This document shows positions 7,606 to 17,092 of a stretch of DNA of 64,000 bases, one piece after another. Every line of letters begins with the position of its first letter. Within the stretch, counting starts at the first letter, position 1. The stretch is taken from the NCBI RefSeq assembly GCF_041153465.1, contig NZ_CP154858.1:2108001-2172000 (forward strand), given 5' to 3'. Source of the stretch: Thermohahella caldifontis (GTDB lineage Bacteria; Pseudomonadota; Gammaproteobacteria; Pseudomonadales; Oleiphilaceae). The notes under the pieces were generated by a model that saw only the letters and a program-made list of their open reading frames with translations, did not search any database and was not told the origin of the DNA. The position numbers and the translations under genes were made by a program.

Positions 7606-9732
7606 ATGGCTATTTCCAAGGGATTCCGGCAACTCGTCCTGATCGGTATCGCGCTTCTGGCCCTGCTGGTCAACGCGGCGTGCGCCAGCACCAAACCCGA
7701 AGACCGTCTCCACACCCTGTTCCCGGACCTGACCGACATTCAGCCCACCCAGGCGGGCACCCTGCCGGTATGGAAAGTGGTCAGGGAGGATACCCTTCTG
7801 GGCTATGCCTTCGAAACCGTGCAGGTCGTGAATATCCCGGCCTATTCCGGCAAGCCGGTCAATGTGCTGGTCACGCTGGATCCGAAGGGCGTCATCAAGG
7901 ATGCCTATGTGCTGGAGCACCACGAACCCATCCTGCTGGTCGGCATCCCCGAACAGAAACTCTTTGACTTCACCGCCCAGTATTCGGGCATTCCGGCCGG
8001 CAAGAAGGTCGTCGTGGGCACCGCCTCGGACGACAGCACCGAGACCGTGGATGCCATTACCGGAGCAACGGTGACGGTCATGGTGGTCAACGAGGCCATT
8101 ACTCGTGCCGCACAGAAGGTGGCGCTGGCGCTGGCGCTCATCAGCGGCAAGACGCTGGTATCACCGGGCAAGGTACTGCCTTATGATGCCACGGAAAATT
8201 GGCAGACCCTGCTTCAGCAGAATGCCCTGGGTCGCCTGCACCTGACCCGCGGCGAGGTGGGTGATGCCTTTCGCGGTACCGAAGCCGAAGGCGTGGACGC
8301 TGCGCCGGAATCGGCCCGCCAGGAGACCTTCATTGACCTGTATTTTGCCCTGCTCACCCCGCCGGCCATCGGCAAGAGTCTGCTGGGCGAAGATCAGTAC
8401 CGCTGGCTGACCAACGAGCTCAAGCCCGGCGATCATGCCATCGCCGTCATGGCCAATGGTCTCTATTCATTCAAGGGCAGTGGTTATGTACGGGGCGGTA
8501 TTTTCGACCGTGTGCGGGTGCGCCAGAACGGTAATGACATCAGCTTCCGGGATCTGGACTATTTCCGTCTCAGCGATGTGTACGCCGGAGGTATGCCCCG
8601 TTTCAGCGAAATGGCCATCTTCATTGTCCGCGGTCACTACGAATTCAACCCCGCAGCGCCCTTTGCGCTGGAACTGGTGGTACGCCGCCAGACCGGGCCG
8701 CTGACCAGTACCTTCGTCAGCTTTGACCGGGAACTGGCTCTGGGTGCCCCCTACGTGGAGCCGGCCGTGTATGCCGAGCCCAGCGCCGAACCGCAAGGGC
8801 CGCTGTGGGTGCAGATCTGGCATCAGCGCGCATTCCAGATCACGGTGCTGGGCATCAGCCTGGTACTGCTGTTTGCCATCATGTTCCTGCAGGACTGGCT
8901 GGTGCGCTACCCCCGGTTCCTGCACAACCTGCGTCGGGTCTTCCTGATCTACACCGTGGGCTTCATCGGCTGGTACGGTCTGGCGCAGCTTTCCGTTGTC
9001 AATGTCCTGACCTTTGTCCATGCCCTAATGAGTGACTTCCGCTGGGAACTGTTCCTCAGCGATCCCATGCTGTTCATTCTCTGGAGCTTCACGGCCGCCA
9101 CCATCCTGCTCTGGGGCCGAGGGGTGTTCTGTGGCTGGCTCTGTCCGTTCGGTGCGCTGCAGGAGCTCATCAATGAGGCTGCCCGGAAACTGAAAATCCG
9201 CCAGTTCGAGCTGCCTTTCTTCCTCCACGAGCGCCTGTGGGCCCTCAAATATCTGATCCTGCTGGGTCTCTTCGGCATCTCCCTGCAATCCATGGCCGAA
9301 GCAGAACGCTTTGCCGAAGTGGAGCCCTTCAAGACCTCCATCATGCTCATGTTCCAGCGTGAGTGGTGGTTTGTGCTCTATGCCGTCGTGCTGCTGGTGG
9401 CGAATATCTTCACCCGCAAGGTGTACTGTCGCTACATCTGCCCGCTGGGCGCTGCCCTGGCCATTCCCAGTCGCTTCCAGATCTTCCAGTGGCTGCGCCG
9501 GCGCAAGGAGTGCGGCCAGCCCTGCCAGCTCTGCAAGGTGGAGTGCGAGATCCAGGCCATTCATCCCGACGGTCACATCAACACCCAGGAATGCCACTAC
9601 TGCCTGGATTGCCAGATGACCTATCACAACCCGAACAAGTGTCCGCCGCTCATCAACAAGGCACGACGGGCACGCAAAGCGCAACCTGCCGGTGACCGTA
9701 TTCCGGCTGTTGAACTGGAAACGGCCTCCTGA
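7606..9732 (+). CDS. nosR: NosR, membrane flavo-iron-sulfur protein for N2O reduction
   Basis: A 708-residue polytopic protein needed for expression of, and electron supply to, nitrous oxide reductase. It has an N-terminal signal/anchor and a periplasmic FMN-binding domain with the flavin-threonine motif DAITGATVTVMV (near residue 150). Membrane helices begin near residue 410. The cytoplasmic side carries CGWLCPFGAL and CRYICPLGAA, and a C-terminal polyferredoxin-like set of cysteines (CGQPCQLCKVEC, CHYCLDC). ATG 7606 is used because GGAGAGAGG lies directly upstream; ATG 7594 is inside that element. It is the first gene of nosRZDFYL. Confidence 0.97.
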   Translation: MAISKGFRQLVLIGIALLALLVNAACASTKPEDRLHTLFPDLTDIQPTQAGTLPVWKVVREDTLLGYAFETVQVVNIPAYSGKPVNVLVTLDPKGVIKDAYVLEHHEPILLVGIPEQKLFDFTAQYSGIPAGKKVVVGTASDDSTETVDAITGATVTVMVVNEAITRAAQKVALALALISGKTLVSPGKVLPYDATENWQTLLQQNALGRLHLTRGEVGDAFRGTEAEGVDAAPESARQETFIDLYFALLTPPAIGKSLLGEDQYRWLTNELKPGDHAIAVMANGLYSFKGSGYVRGGIFDRVRVRQNGNDISFRDLDYFRLSDVYAGGMPRFSEMAIFIVRGHYEFNPAAPFALELVVRRQTGPLTSTFVSFDRELALGAPYVEPAVYAEPSAEPQGPLWVQIWHQRAFQITVLGISLVLLFAIMFLQDWLVRYPRFLHNLRRVFLIYTVGFIGWYGLAQLSVVNVLTFVHALMSDFRWELFLSDPMLFILWSFTAATILLWGRGVFCGWLCPFGALQELINEAARKLKIRQFELPFFLHERLWALKYLILLGLFGISLQSMAEAERFAEVEPFKTSIMLMFQREWWFVLYAVVLLVANIFTRKVYCRYICPLGAALAIPSRFQIFQWLRRRKECGQPCQLCKVECEIQAIHPDGHINTQECHYCLDCQMTYHNPNKCPPLINKARRARKAQPAGDRIPAVELETAS

Positions 9733-9763
9733 GGCCACTGTCCTGATACACGGAGAAAGCACA

Positions 9764-11665
9764 ATGACAGACAAGAAAGACCTTCAGAAAGATGAGCCTG
9801 CCGGCGTTACCCGCCGGGGATTTCTGGGTGCGGCCACCCTGGGCAGTGCCGGCGCACTGGCGGCTGCCGGCCTCGGCGGCATGGTCCTGAGCCGCGAAGC
9901 CTGGGCGGATGCGGTGGAAAAGGCCCGCAAGGAAGCCACTATCGAGCCGGGCCAGCTGGACGAGTACTACGGTTTCTGGAGCGGCGGCCACTCCGGCGAA
10001 GTGCGCATCATGGGCCTGCCGTCCATGCGCGAACTCATGCGGATTCCCGTCTTCAACATCGACTCGGCCACCGGCTGGGGCCTGACCGATCAGTCGAAGC
10101 GCATCAAGGGTGACTCAGCCCATCTGCTCGCCGGTGACGCCCACCACCCGCACATGTCCATGACGGATGGCCGCTATGACGGCAAGTATGTGTTCATCAA
10201 CGACAAGCTGAACACCCGCGTGGCCCGGATCCGCTGCGACATCATGAAGTGCGACGCCATGCTGACCATCCCCAACGTGCAGGCGATCCACGGTCTGCGG
10301 GTGCAGAAGGTGCCCCATACCAAATACGTGTTCTGCAACGGTGAATTCCGTATTCCCCAGCCCAATGACGGTCGTGACCTGACCGATCCGGCCAAGTACT
10401 TCACCATGTTCAACGTCATTGATGCCGAAAAGATGGAGATGGCGTTCCAGGTGATCGTGGACGGCAACCTGGATAACACCGATGCGGACTATACCGGTCG
10501 CTTTGCCGCCGCCACCTGCTACAACTCAGAGGAAGGGGTGACGCTGGAAGAAACCATGCGCAACGAGCGCGACTGGGCCGTGATCTTCGACATCCACGCC
10601 TGTGAAGCCGCGATCAAGGCCGGCAAGTACACCACCATTGGCGACTCGAAGGTACCGGTACTGGATGGCCGCAAGGAGGCCAACAGCCCCTTTACCCGTT
10701 ATATCCCGGTGCCCAAGAGCCCGCACGGCATGAACACCTCGCCCGACGGCAAGTACTTCGTCGCCAACGGCAAGCTCTCGCCCACCGTGACCGTGATTGC
10801 CATCGACCGCCTGCCGGATCTGTTCGCCGGCAAGATCAAGGAGCGCGATACCGTCGTGGCCGAACCGGAGCTGGGGCTGGGGCCGCTGCATACCGCCTTC
10901 GACAACAAGGGCTATGCCTACACCACCCTGTTCATCGACAGCCAGATCTGCAAGTGGGATGTGGAAAAGGCTATCCGCGCCTATAACGGCGAGAAGGTCA
11001 ACTACATCGTGCAGAAACTGGACGTGCAGTATCAGCCGGGTCACAACCACACCACCATGGGTGAGACCCGTGATGCGGATGGCAAGTACCTGGTCTCCCT
11101 GTGCAAGTTCTCCAAGGACCGCTTCCTGCCCGTGGGCCCGCTGCATGCCGAGAACGATCAGCTCATCGACATTTCCGGTGACGAGATGGTGCTGGTTCAT
11201 GACGGCCCCACCTATGCCGAGCCCCATGACTGCATGATCGTGCACCGCAGCAAGGTCAAGCCGCGCAAGATCTGGGACCGCAATGACCCGTTCTTTGCGG
11301 ATATCCGCGAATGGGCGAAGGAAGATGGTGTCAACCTGGAGCAGGACAACAAGGTCATCCGCAAGGGACCGAACAAGGTGCGCGTGTACATGACCTCCAT
11401 TGCGCCCAACTTTGGCTTGACCGAGTTCAAGGTGAAGCAGGGCGACGAGGTCACGGTCATCATCACCAACATGGACATGATCGAAGACGTGACCCACGGC
11501 TTTGCCCTCTGTCAGCACGGCGTGAGCATGGAAATCGGGCCGCAGCAGAGCAGCTCCATCACCTTCAAGGCAGACAAGCCCGGCGTGTTCTGGTACTACT
11601 GCCACTGGTTCTGTCATGCGCTGCACATGGAAATGCGCGGCCGCATGATCGTGGAGAAGGCGTAA
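9764..11665 (+). CDS. nosZ: Nitrous-oxide reductase NosZ (clade I, Tat-exported)
   Basis: A 633-residue periplasmic multicopper enzyme reducing N2O to N2. It begins with a twin-arginine signal (TRRGFLGAATLG) and a hydrophobic stretch, typical of clade I NosZ. The seven-bladed propeller contains the CuZ histidines, including HHPHMSM near residue 127. The C-terminal cupredoxin domain carries the CuA set CHWFCHALHMEM around residues 613-624. ATG 9764 has GGAGAAAG upstream and gives the Tat leader; the longer frame from 9692 runs into nosR. Length and motifs are intact, so it should be functional. Confidence 0.98.
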   Translation: MTDKKDLQKDEPAGVTRRGFLGAATLGSAGALAAAGLGGMVLSREAWADAVEKARKEATIEPGQLDEYYGFWSGGHSGEVRIMGLPSMRELMRIPVFNIDSATGWGLTDQSKRIKGDSAHLLAGDAHHPHMSMTDGRYDGKYVFINDKLNTRVARIRCDIMKCDAMLTIPNVQAIHGLRVQKVPHTKYVFCNGEFRIPQPNDGRDLTDPAKYFTMFNVIDAEKMEMAFQVIVDGNLDNTDADYTGRFAAATCYNSEEGVTLEETMRNERDWAVIFDIHACEAAIKAGKYTTIGDSKVPVLDGRKEANSPFTRYIPVPKSPHGMNTSPDGKYFVANGKLSPTVTVIAIDRLPDLFAGKIKERDTVVAEPELGLGPLHTAFDNKGYAYTTLFIDSQICKWDVEKAIRAYNGEKVNYIVQKLDVQYQPGHNHTTMGETRDADGKYLVSLCKFSKDRFLPVGPLHAENDQLIDISGDEMVLVHDGPTYAEPHDCMIVHRSKVKPRKIWDRNDPFFADIREWAKEDGVNLEQDNKVIRKGPNKVRVYMTSIAPNFGLTEFKVKQGDEVTVIITNMDMIEDVTHGFALCQHGVSMEIGPQQSSSITFKADKPGVFWYYCHWFCHALHMEMRGRMIVEKA

Positions 11666-11689
11666 GCCATGCCTATCAGGGAGCATCGC

Positions 11690-12934
11690 ATGATTCTGCG
11701 CACCGGCTTGGCACTGCTCGCCGTGCTGACCCTGCTCCCTGCTGCCCGGGCGGCCGACCGGCTGCCCGGCACACTCAGCCAGGGCGTCTGGCAGATCCCT
11801 GCCGGGCGCCATACCGGGCACTTTCTGATAGACAAACCCGTACAGCTGCGCTGCGCCGATGGCGCCATTCTCGACGCCGGCGGCAGCGGCCACACGCTCG
11901 AAATTTCGGCACCGGAGGTCACCGTGGAAGGCTGCCGCATTGAAAACTGGGGCCACGACCTGACCGCACTCAATGCCGGCATTTTCATTCGCAAGCAGGC
12001 CTCCGGTGCTCGCATTCTCAACAACCGTTTCAAGGGGCCGGGCTTTGGTATCTGGGCCGATGGCACCCGGGATATCGAAATCGCCTTCAATCAGTTGGAA
12101 GGCGACCTGAACCTCCGCTCTCAGGATCGTGGCAACGGCATTCATCTCTTCGCCGTGCACAATGCCAATGTTCATCACAATGAGGTCTGGCACACCCGTG
12201 ACGGCATCTATATCGACACCGCCAACGGCAACCGCCTGACGGACAATTTTCTGCATGATCTGCGTTATGGCGTGCACTACATGTACTCCCATGACAACAC
12301 GGTTGCCCGCAACCGCACCACGCGTACCCGGACCGGCTATGCCCTCATGCAGAGCCGCCGCCTTCAGGTGATCGGCAATCGCAGCGAACAGGATCGCAAC
12401 TACGGTATCCTGATGAACTTCATCACTGATTCCACACTGAAAGGCAATGTCATCACCGGCGTCCGCGCCGGTCAGACCGGCGGTGTGAACATTCAGGGCG
12501 GCGAAGGCAAGGGCTTCTTCGTTTACAACTCGGTTTTCAACACCTTTGAAGGCAACCGGGTGGAGGATTGTGACATCGGGATCCACCTGACCGCCGGATC
12601 GGAGGACAACCGGGTCTTCGGCAATGCCTTCATCGGCAACGCCCATCAGGTGAAGTATGTGGCCACACGCCCCCAATCCTGGGCAGAGAACGGCCGTGGC
12701 AACTACTGGAGCGACTATCTGGGCTGGGACCGCAATGGCGACGGCATCGGCGATGTCCCCTATGCGCCCAATGACCGGATCGACAAGCTCGTGTGGCGCA
12801 TTCCGCAGGCCCGCATCCTCATGCACAGCCCGGCGGTGGATACCCTGCGCTGGGCCCAGCGTGCCTTTCCCGTACTCAAACCCCAGGGGGTGGAAGATCC
12901 CGCCCCGCTGATGACCCCGCCGGAGGGTGGATAA
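11690..12934 (+). CDS. nosD: NosD, periplasmic copper-site maturation protein
   Basis: A 414-residue secreted right-handed beta-helix protein (carbohydrate-binding/sugar-hydrolase-like repeats) that works with NosFY in assembling the CuZ sulfide cluster of NosZ. ATG 11690 gives a clean signal peptide (ILRTGLALLAVLTLLPAARA) with AGGGAG upstream; an ATG at 11669 would add seven residues. Repeats of the form N-G-I-x-x and ARNRTTRTRTGYALM are visible through the middle, with a NosD-type GNYWSDYLGWD near residue 345. The stop overlaps the nosF start by one base. Confidence 0.95.
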   Translation: MILRTGLALLAVLTLLPAARAADRLPGTLSQGVWQIPAGRHTGHFLIDKPVQLRCADGAILDAGGSGHTLEISAPEVTVEGCRIENWGHDLTALNAGIFIRKQASGARILNNRFKGPGFGIWADGTRDIEIAFNQLEGDLNLRSQDRGNGIHLFAVHNANVHHNEVWHTRDGIYIDTANGNRLTDNFLHDLRYGVHYMYSHDNTVARNRTTRTRTGYALMQSRRLQVIGNRSEQDRNYGILMNFITDSTLKGNVITGVRAGQTGGVNIQGGEGKGFFVYNSVFNTFEGNRVEDCDIGIHLTAGSEDNRVFGNAFIGNAHQVKYVATRPQSWAENGRGNYWSDYLGWDRNGDGIGDVPYAPNDRIDKLVWRIPQARILMHSPAVDTLRWAQRAFPVLKPQGVEDPAPLMTPPEGG

Positions 12935-13836
12935 TGTACGCACTGGAACTGGACAACCTGAACTTTCACTACCCCTCGGGGACGGGCGTGGAGGCCATCA
13001 GCCTGCGGCTTGCAACCGGTGAGATGCTGGGCCTGCTGGGCCACAATGGTGCCGGCAAGACCACCACCATCAAGCTCATGCTCGGGCTGCTCACCCCGGC
13101 ATCAGGACAGGTGCGTGTACTCGGCGAGGCCGCCGGCAATGCCCGGCTGCGCCAGCATGTGGGCTATCTGCCCGAAAATGTACGCTTCTACCCGCAACTG
13201 ACCGGCAAGGAGTCCATCCTCTTCTTTGCCCGGCTCAAGGGGGTCGCACCCACTGCCGCACTGAAGGTGCTGGAGGAGGTCGGGCTCGGGGAAGCGCGGG
13301 ATCGCAAGGTCAGAACCTGGTCCAAGGGGATGATGCAACGTCTGGGACTGGCTCAGGCCCTGCTGGGTGAGCCACGACTGCTGATTCTGGATGAACCGAC
13401 CGTGGGGCTGGATCCGGTGGCCACCCGTGATCTCTATACCCTGCTTGAGCGACTGCGCGCTCAGGGCACGGCTGTGGTGCTCTGCTCCCACGTCCTTCCC
13501 GGCATTGAGCGCCATCTGGATCAGGTGGCCATTCTCTCCAGGGGCCGCCTTGTGGTGAAAGGTTCGGTTGCCGACCTGCGCAAGCAGGCCAACCTGCCCG
13601 TACGCATCCGGGTGCATGGCCTGGCCAACCGGGATGCGGTACGGCAGGCACTGGGCACAGACGGCATCCGTCAGGTCAATGCCCACGGGCTGGACATCAT
13701 GGTGGATGAACACCACAAGCTCGATCGCCTCGCTGCACTGCTGGCGCATCAACCTTCCGACGTGGACATCCACGCTCCGTCTCTGGAAGACCTGTATTGT
13801 CATTTCATGCAACAAGAGGGAGGGCTGCACGCATGA
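12934..13836 (+). CDS. nosF: NosF, ABC ATPase for NosZ copper-site assembly
   Basis: A 300-residue ATPase with Walker A GHNGAGKTTT, signature WSKGMMQRLGL and Walker B LLILDEPTVGLDP. It pairs with the NosY permease to supply sulfur or another component to NosD for CuZ biogenesis. The start overlaps the nosD stop (TAATG), with GGAGGGTGG directly upstream. The C-terminal 90 or so residues form the accessory domain seen in NosF. The nosY ATG is embedded in its last codons (ATGA). Confidence 0.96.
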   Translation: MYALELDNLNFHYPSGTGVEAISLRLATGEMLGLLGHNGAGKTTTIKLMLGLLTPASGQVRVLGEAAGNARLRQHVGYLPENVRFYPQLTGKESILFFARLKGVAPTAALKVLEEVGLGEARDRKVRTWSKGMMQRLGLAQALLGEPRLLILDEPTVGLDPVATRDLYTLLERLRAQGTAVVLCSHVLPGIERHLDQVAILSRGRLVVKGSVADLRKQANLPVRIRVHGLANRDAVRQALGTDGIRQVNAHGLDIMVDEHHKLDRLAALLAHQPSDVDIHAPSLEDLYCHFMQQEGGLHA

Positions 13837-14654
13837 CTGCACTGAGCGTCCTGGCGGGCAAGGAACTGAAGGACAGCCTGCGCAACCGCTGGCTGATGGC
13901 GTCCACCCTCGTTTTTGCAGGGCTGGCCCTGGCCATTACCCTCTTTGGTGGCGCCGCATCCGGCAGCGTCGGTATCACTCCCCTGCCGGCCACGCTGGCC
14001 TCCCTGGCGTCCCTGGCCACCTTTCTGGTGCCCCTGATGGCCCTGATGCTGGGCTACGACGCCATTGTCGGCGAGGAAGAACAGGGCACCCTGCTGCTCC
14101 TGCTGGCCTATCCGCTGAGCCGCCCCGCCCTGCTGCTGGGCAAGTTTGCAGGCCACGCCCTCTTGCTGGCCCTGGCCATGGCAATGGGCTTCGGACTGGC
14201 CGCAGTGACCTTCATGGTTTTCGGAGACATGGCACCGGGTGAAGTGCTGCTGGCTTTTGCACGTTTCACCGGTGCCAGCATCCTCCTGGGCTGGTCCTGC
14301 CTGGCACTGGGCTATCTGGTCAGCACTCTGGCCAGCGAAAAGTCCACCGCCGCCGGCCTGGCCCTGGCGGTCTGGTTTGTCATGGTACTGCTCTTCGATC
14401 TCGTTTTGCTGGCGGTCCTGGTGGCCACGGAGGGGCATTTCCTGTCCGACTCGCTGCCCTGGCTGCTGATGGCCAATCCCACGGATGTTTACCGCCTGCT
14501 CAGCCTGGGGGATGCCCAGGGTGCGCTGACGGGAGTGCTGTCTCTGGGCGCAGGTTTGCCGGGCGGCACTGCCGGACTCTGGCTGGCGCTCGGTACCTGG
14601 ACAGCAGTGCCACTGGGCGCGGCACTCTGGCGTTTCTGCAAGCGGCCGCTCTAG
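13833..14654 (+). CDS. nosY: NosY, ABC permease for NosZ copper-site assembly
   Basis: A 273-residue integral membrane protein with about six hydrophobic helices and the ABC-2 type N-terminus KELKDSLRNRWLM. The motif ALMLGYDAIVGEEEQGTLLLLL between helices 2 and 3 is characteristic of NosY. It starts inside the nosF stop (ATGA overlap), which indicates strict coupling of the ATPase/permease pair. Confidence 0.95.
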   Translation: MTALSVLAGKELKDSLRNRWLMASTLVFAGLALAITLFGGAASGSVGITPLPATLASLASLATFLVPLMALMLGYDAIVGEEEQGTLLLLLAYPLSRPALLLGKFAGHALLLALAMAMGFGLAAVTFMVFGDMAPGEVLLAFARFTGASILLGWSCLALGYLVSTLASEKSTAAGLALAVWFVMVLLFDLVLLAVLVATEGHFLSDSLPWLLMANPTDVYRLLSLGDAQGALTGVLSLGAGLPGGTAGLWLALGTWTAVPLGAALWRFCKRPL

Positions 14655-14711
14655 GACCACGATCCGCCCGGAAAGCACACTGTAAAGAGGTCAACGAAGG
14701 AGAAACACGGA

Positions 14712-15254
14712 ATGCCTGTACTGAAAAGCTGGCTGGCCTGGATGCTGATCCCCCTGTGGCTCACCGGCTGCAGCCCCGCAGACAACCAGACCCGCTCGCC
14801 TGCCGGTCCCGAACCCATCGCCGCGGGGGACGAGTGCCATCTCTGTGGCATGGCCATCCAGCGTTTCCCCGGCCCCAAGGGAGAAGTGGCCGATCAGCAG
14901 GGACAGGTACACAAGTTCTGCTCGACCCGGGATCTGCTGGCCTGGATGCTTCAGCCGGAAAACCGCAATCAGGTTGCCGCCTTTTACGTCCATGACATGG
15001 CACGCACGGACTGGAACCGGCCCGACGATGCCCACCTGATTGACGGCCGGACCGCCTGGTATGTGGCCGGATCCGACAGGAAAGGTGCCATGGGGCCGAC
15101 ACTGGCAAGTTTCGGTGATGAAAGTGCTGCCCGCACCTTTGCCCGCCAGCACGGCGGACAGGTGATGCGTTTCGGAGACATCACCCTGCACACCCTGAAC
15201 ACGCTGACCGATGCATCCCACCAGCCTGGCGACATGGGCGGAATGGCACACTGA
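14712..15254 (+). CDS. nosL: NosL, copper-binding lipoprotein
   Basis: A 180-residue outer-envelope lipoprotein; the lipobox LTGC lies at about residue 20. NosL delivers Cu(I) to NosZ. The family motif CHLCGMAIQ, with paired cysteines and a methionine as copper ligands, is at about residues 43-51. The C-terminus is rich in His and Met (HQPGDMGGMAH), suiting copper binding. The start is fixed by AAGGAG eight bases upstream. It ends the nos operon and converges on the DsbA-like gene 3 bases later. Confidence 0.95.
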   Translation: MPVLKSWLAWMLIPLWLTGCSPADNQTRSPAGPEPIAAGDECHLCGMAIQRFPGPKGEVADQQGQVHKFCSTRDLLAWMLQPENRNQVAAFYVHDMARTDWNRPDDAHLIDGRTAWYVAGSDRKGAMGPTLASFGDESAARTFARQHGGQVMRFGDITLHTLNTLTDASHQPGDMGGMAH

Positions 15255-15257
15255 GGC

Positions 15258-15923
15258 TCAGCACCAGGAGGCAATGTCACCCGGTCGGTTGAGGATCTCC
15301 TGAATATTGGCTTCGATGATCCGGTAACCCACATTGCCAAAGAGGATCTGCCTGCCCTCGTTGAGTACATACGAGGGGCTGCCCCGCAGCCGGTACTGGT
15401 CTGCCAGGTTCAGGTCCCGTGCCACCTCTGCTGCGGCGTCACCGGATGCCACCCGGGCAGCCAGATCGGTGATGTCCAGCCCCTGTCCGGCCAGACACGC
15501 CTCCAGCACCGCCTGCCGGGAAATATCCCGGGCATGGCAGAAGAAAGCCTCCTGGACGGCGGCCAGTACAGCGCCCATCTCCGCAGAGCGGTGTTTCTCC
15601 GCCAACTGCTGCTGTGCCGCCTTCAGCCACAGATGTGCCGGCATGGAACTGACCGGCCTGACATGGCGCCAGATCTCCGGGTTGGGCTGTACATGCTCAA
15701 AACCGCGGCAGACCTGTTCCACATGCCCGGCAAAGCCCTCATAACCTCCTTTTTCGGCCCATCCCTCCCCGATCCGCCGGGCTGTGCAGCCGAACAGGTT
15801 CAGAAAATGCCAGTCCAGTTCAACCTGATCTCCGAAACGCTGTATCACTTCCCGGATCCGGATGCCCGAAACCCAGGCCCAGACGCAGAGCGCATCCACA
15901 AATACATCAACCCTGACTGTCAT
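15258..15923 (-). CDS. DsbA-family (FrnE-like) thioredoxin-fold protein without CxxC
   Basis: A 221-residue thioredoxin-fold protein related to FrnE/2-hydroxychromene-2-carboxylate isomerase. The expected active site near residue 10 reads DALCVWAWV, with a single Cys instead of CxxC. A disulfide oxidoreductase role is therefore doubtful, and a glutathione- or isomerase-type role is possible. The cis-proline region is present (RGSPSYVLNEGRQ). ATG 15923 is chosen for the GGAAAGG upstream. It overlaps the preceding rhodanese gene by 17 bases, forming a two-gene operon. Confidence 0.85.
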   Translation of the reverse strand: MTVRVDVFVDALCVWAWVSGIRIREVIQRFGDQVELDWHFLNLFGCTARRIGEGWAEKGGYEGFAGHVEQVCRGFEHVQPNPEIWRHVRPVSSMPAHLWLKAAQQQLAEKHRSAEMGAVLAAVQEAFFCHARDISRQAVLEACLAGQGLDITDLAARVASGDAAAEVARDLNLADQYRLRGSPSYVLNEGRQILFGNVGYRIIEANIQEILNRPGDIASWC

Positions 15924-16278
15924 CCGCCTTTCCCCAGCGAGCCTGCAACACGTCGAACGGCGCATCAATGATGTGCACCTGCCGGTAGCCCATGGCCTTC
16001 AGTGCGGCGGCGGAAAGTGCTGCACGGCCACCCGTGGCGCAGTGAAGCAGAATGGGATGATCCGGATGCGGGCACAATTCCGGCAGTTTCATCTCCAGCA
16101 CCCCGCGCGGGATGTTGATGAAACCCTGAATGGCCCCCGCGGCATGTTCCGCCGGCTCACGCACATCCACAAGCAGAACACCCGGCGTCTCACGGACCCA
16201 CTGCTCCGCTTCCTCAAGCGACAGGCAGGTGCAGTGGCGCTTGGCTTCCGCCACCAGTTCGCTCAGGGGTTTCAGCAT
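15907..16278 (-). CDS. Single-domain rhodanese (sulfurtransferase)
   Basis: A 123-residue cytoplasmic rhodanese with the conserved VLLVDVREPAEHAAGAI and an active-site loop HCATGGRAALSA, where Cys is the persulfide carrier. ATG 16278 has a canonical AAGGAG upstream; the longer open frame to 16662 is antisense to the response-regulator gene. It is co-transcribed with the DsbA-like gene and divergent from the two-component system. A link to sulfur or copper-sulfide handling for nos is possible but is only inferred from proximity. Confidence 0.93.
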   Translation of the reverse strand: MLKPLSELVAEAKRHCTCLSLEEAEQWVRETPGVLLVDVREPAEHAAGAIQGFINIPRGVLEMKLPELCPHPDHPILLHCATGGRAALSAAALKAMGYRQVHIIDAPFDVLQARWGKADDSQG

Positions 16279-16338
16279 ATCCGGCTCCTTTTGATTTCCA
16301 CATGGACATATTGGCAACCAATTTATCACGCTGCCCCC

Positions 16339-16356
16339 CTGAAGGCCAACCTTCAG
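16339..16356. repeat. Inverted repeat between rhodanese and response-regulator genes
   Basis: CTGAAGG-CCAA-CCTTCAG is a perfect 7-base dyad, 71 bases before the response regulator and 61 bases before the rhodanese start. It could be an operator for either divergent unit. It is not the direct-repeat pattern known for PmrA boxes. Confidence 0.5.
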
Positions 16357-16426
16357 CCCCATACCATGCGCTTTACCCGAAGGCACCGTTGAGGCATCAT
16401 CAGACGCAGCCACCAACGAGGATCCC

Positions 16427-17092
16427 ATGCGCATTCTGCTGATCGAAGACGACACCATTCTGGGCGAGGGTATCAAGGATGGTCTGGAACTCTCGGGCGA
16501 AACCGTAGACTGGGTGCGGGATGGCGAGGCCGGCCTGCACGCCGCCTTGTCCGAGACCTTTGATGTCATCATCCTGGATCTCGGCCTGCCAAGACTGGAT
16601 GGCCTCACCGTACTCAAGCGATTGCGTGACCAGCGCTTCAGCACGCCCGTTCTCATCCTCACCGCCCGGGATCAGACCCCGGACCGGGTCAGTGGCCTGG
16701 ACGCCGGAGCCGACGACTACCTCGTCAAACCCTTCGCCTTCGAGGAACTTCACGCCCGGCTCCGGGCACTCACGCGCCGGGGCAGCGGGACACCAACCAA
16801 TACGTTTGAGCTGGGCCCGGTCCGGGTGGATCTGGCCTCCCGGCAGGTCTGGGTGGACGACCAGCCCGTCACACTGTCGCGCCGGGAATATGCCCTGCTG
16901 GAGGAACTCATCCGCCATCGCCAGCAGGTACTGACCAAGAGCCAGCTCGCCGAACTGGTCTATGGGTGGGAAGACGACCCGGAAAGCAATGCGCTGGAGG
17001 TTCATATCCACCATCTGCGCAAGAAACTCCGGTATCCGGTGATCCGTACCGTCCGGGGAGTGGGTTATGGCATTGACCCTGCGTATCTCTAG
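16427..17092 (+). CDS. OmpR-family response regulator (PmrA/QseB-like)
   Basis: A 221-residue regulator with an N-terminal receiver (acidic pocket EDD at residues 7-9, phospho-Asp in VIILDLGLP near residue 51, Lys in YLVKPF near 101). A C-terminal winged helix follows (LSRREYALLEEL, VEVHIHHLRKKL-type recognition region, RTVRGVGYGI). GAGG lies upstream of ATG 16427. The next gene, its histidine kinase, starts within the last 26 bases. The nearby eptA copy suggests a PmrAB-like role in lipid A modification, which is inferred from context. Confidence 0.95.
   Translation: MRILLIEDDTILGEGIKDGLELSGETVDWVRDGEAGLHAALSETFDVIILDLGLPRLDGLTVLKRLRDQRFSTPVLILTARDQTPDRVSGLDAGADDYLVKPFAFEELHARLRALTRRGSGTPTNTFELGPVRVDLASRQVWVDDQPVTLSRREYALLEELIRHRQQVLTKSQLAELVYGWEDDPESNALEVHIHHLRKKLRYPVIRTVRGVGYGIDPAYL

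Noticed and set aside
10526..12943. An 805-codon open frame on the minus strand
   Set aside because: It is antisense to nosZ and nosD, whose motifs are unmistakable. The product is repetitive in His/Val/Ala without any domain, as expected for the opposite strand of GC-rich genes.
16339..16356. Reading the CTGAAGG dyad as a PmrA box
   Set aside because: PmrA sites are direct repeats of a different sequence. This is an inverted repeat, so only a generic operator is claimed.
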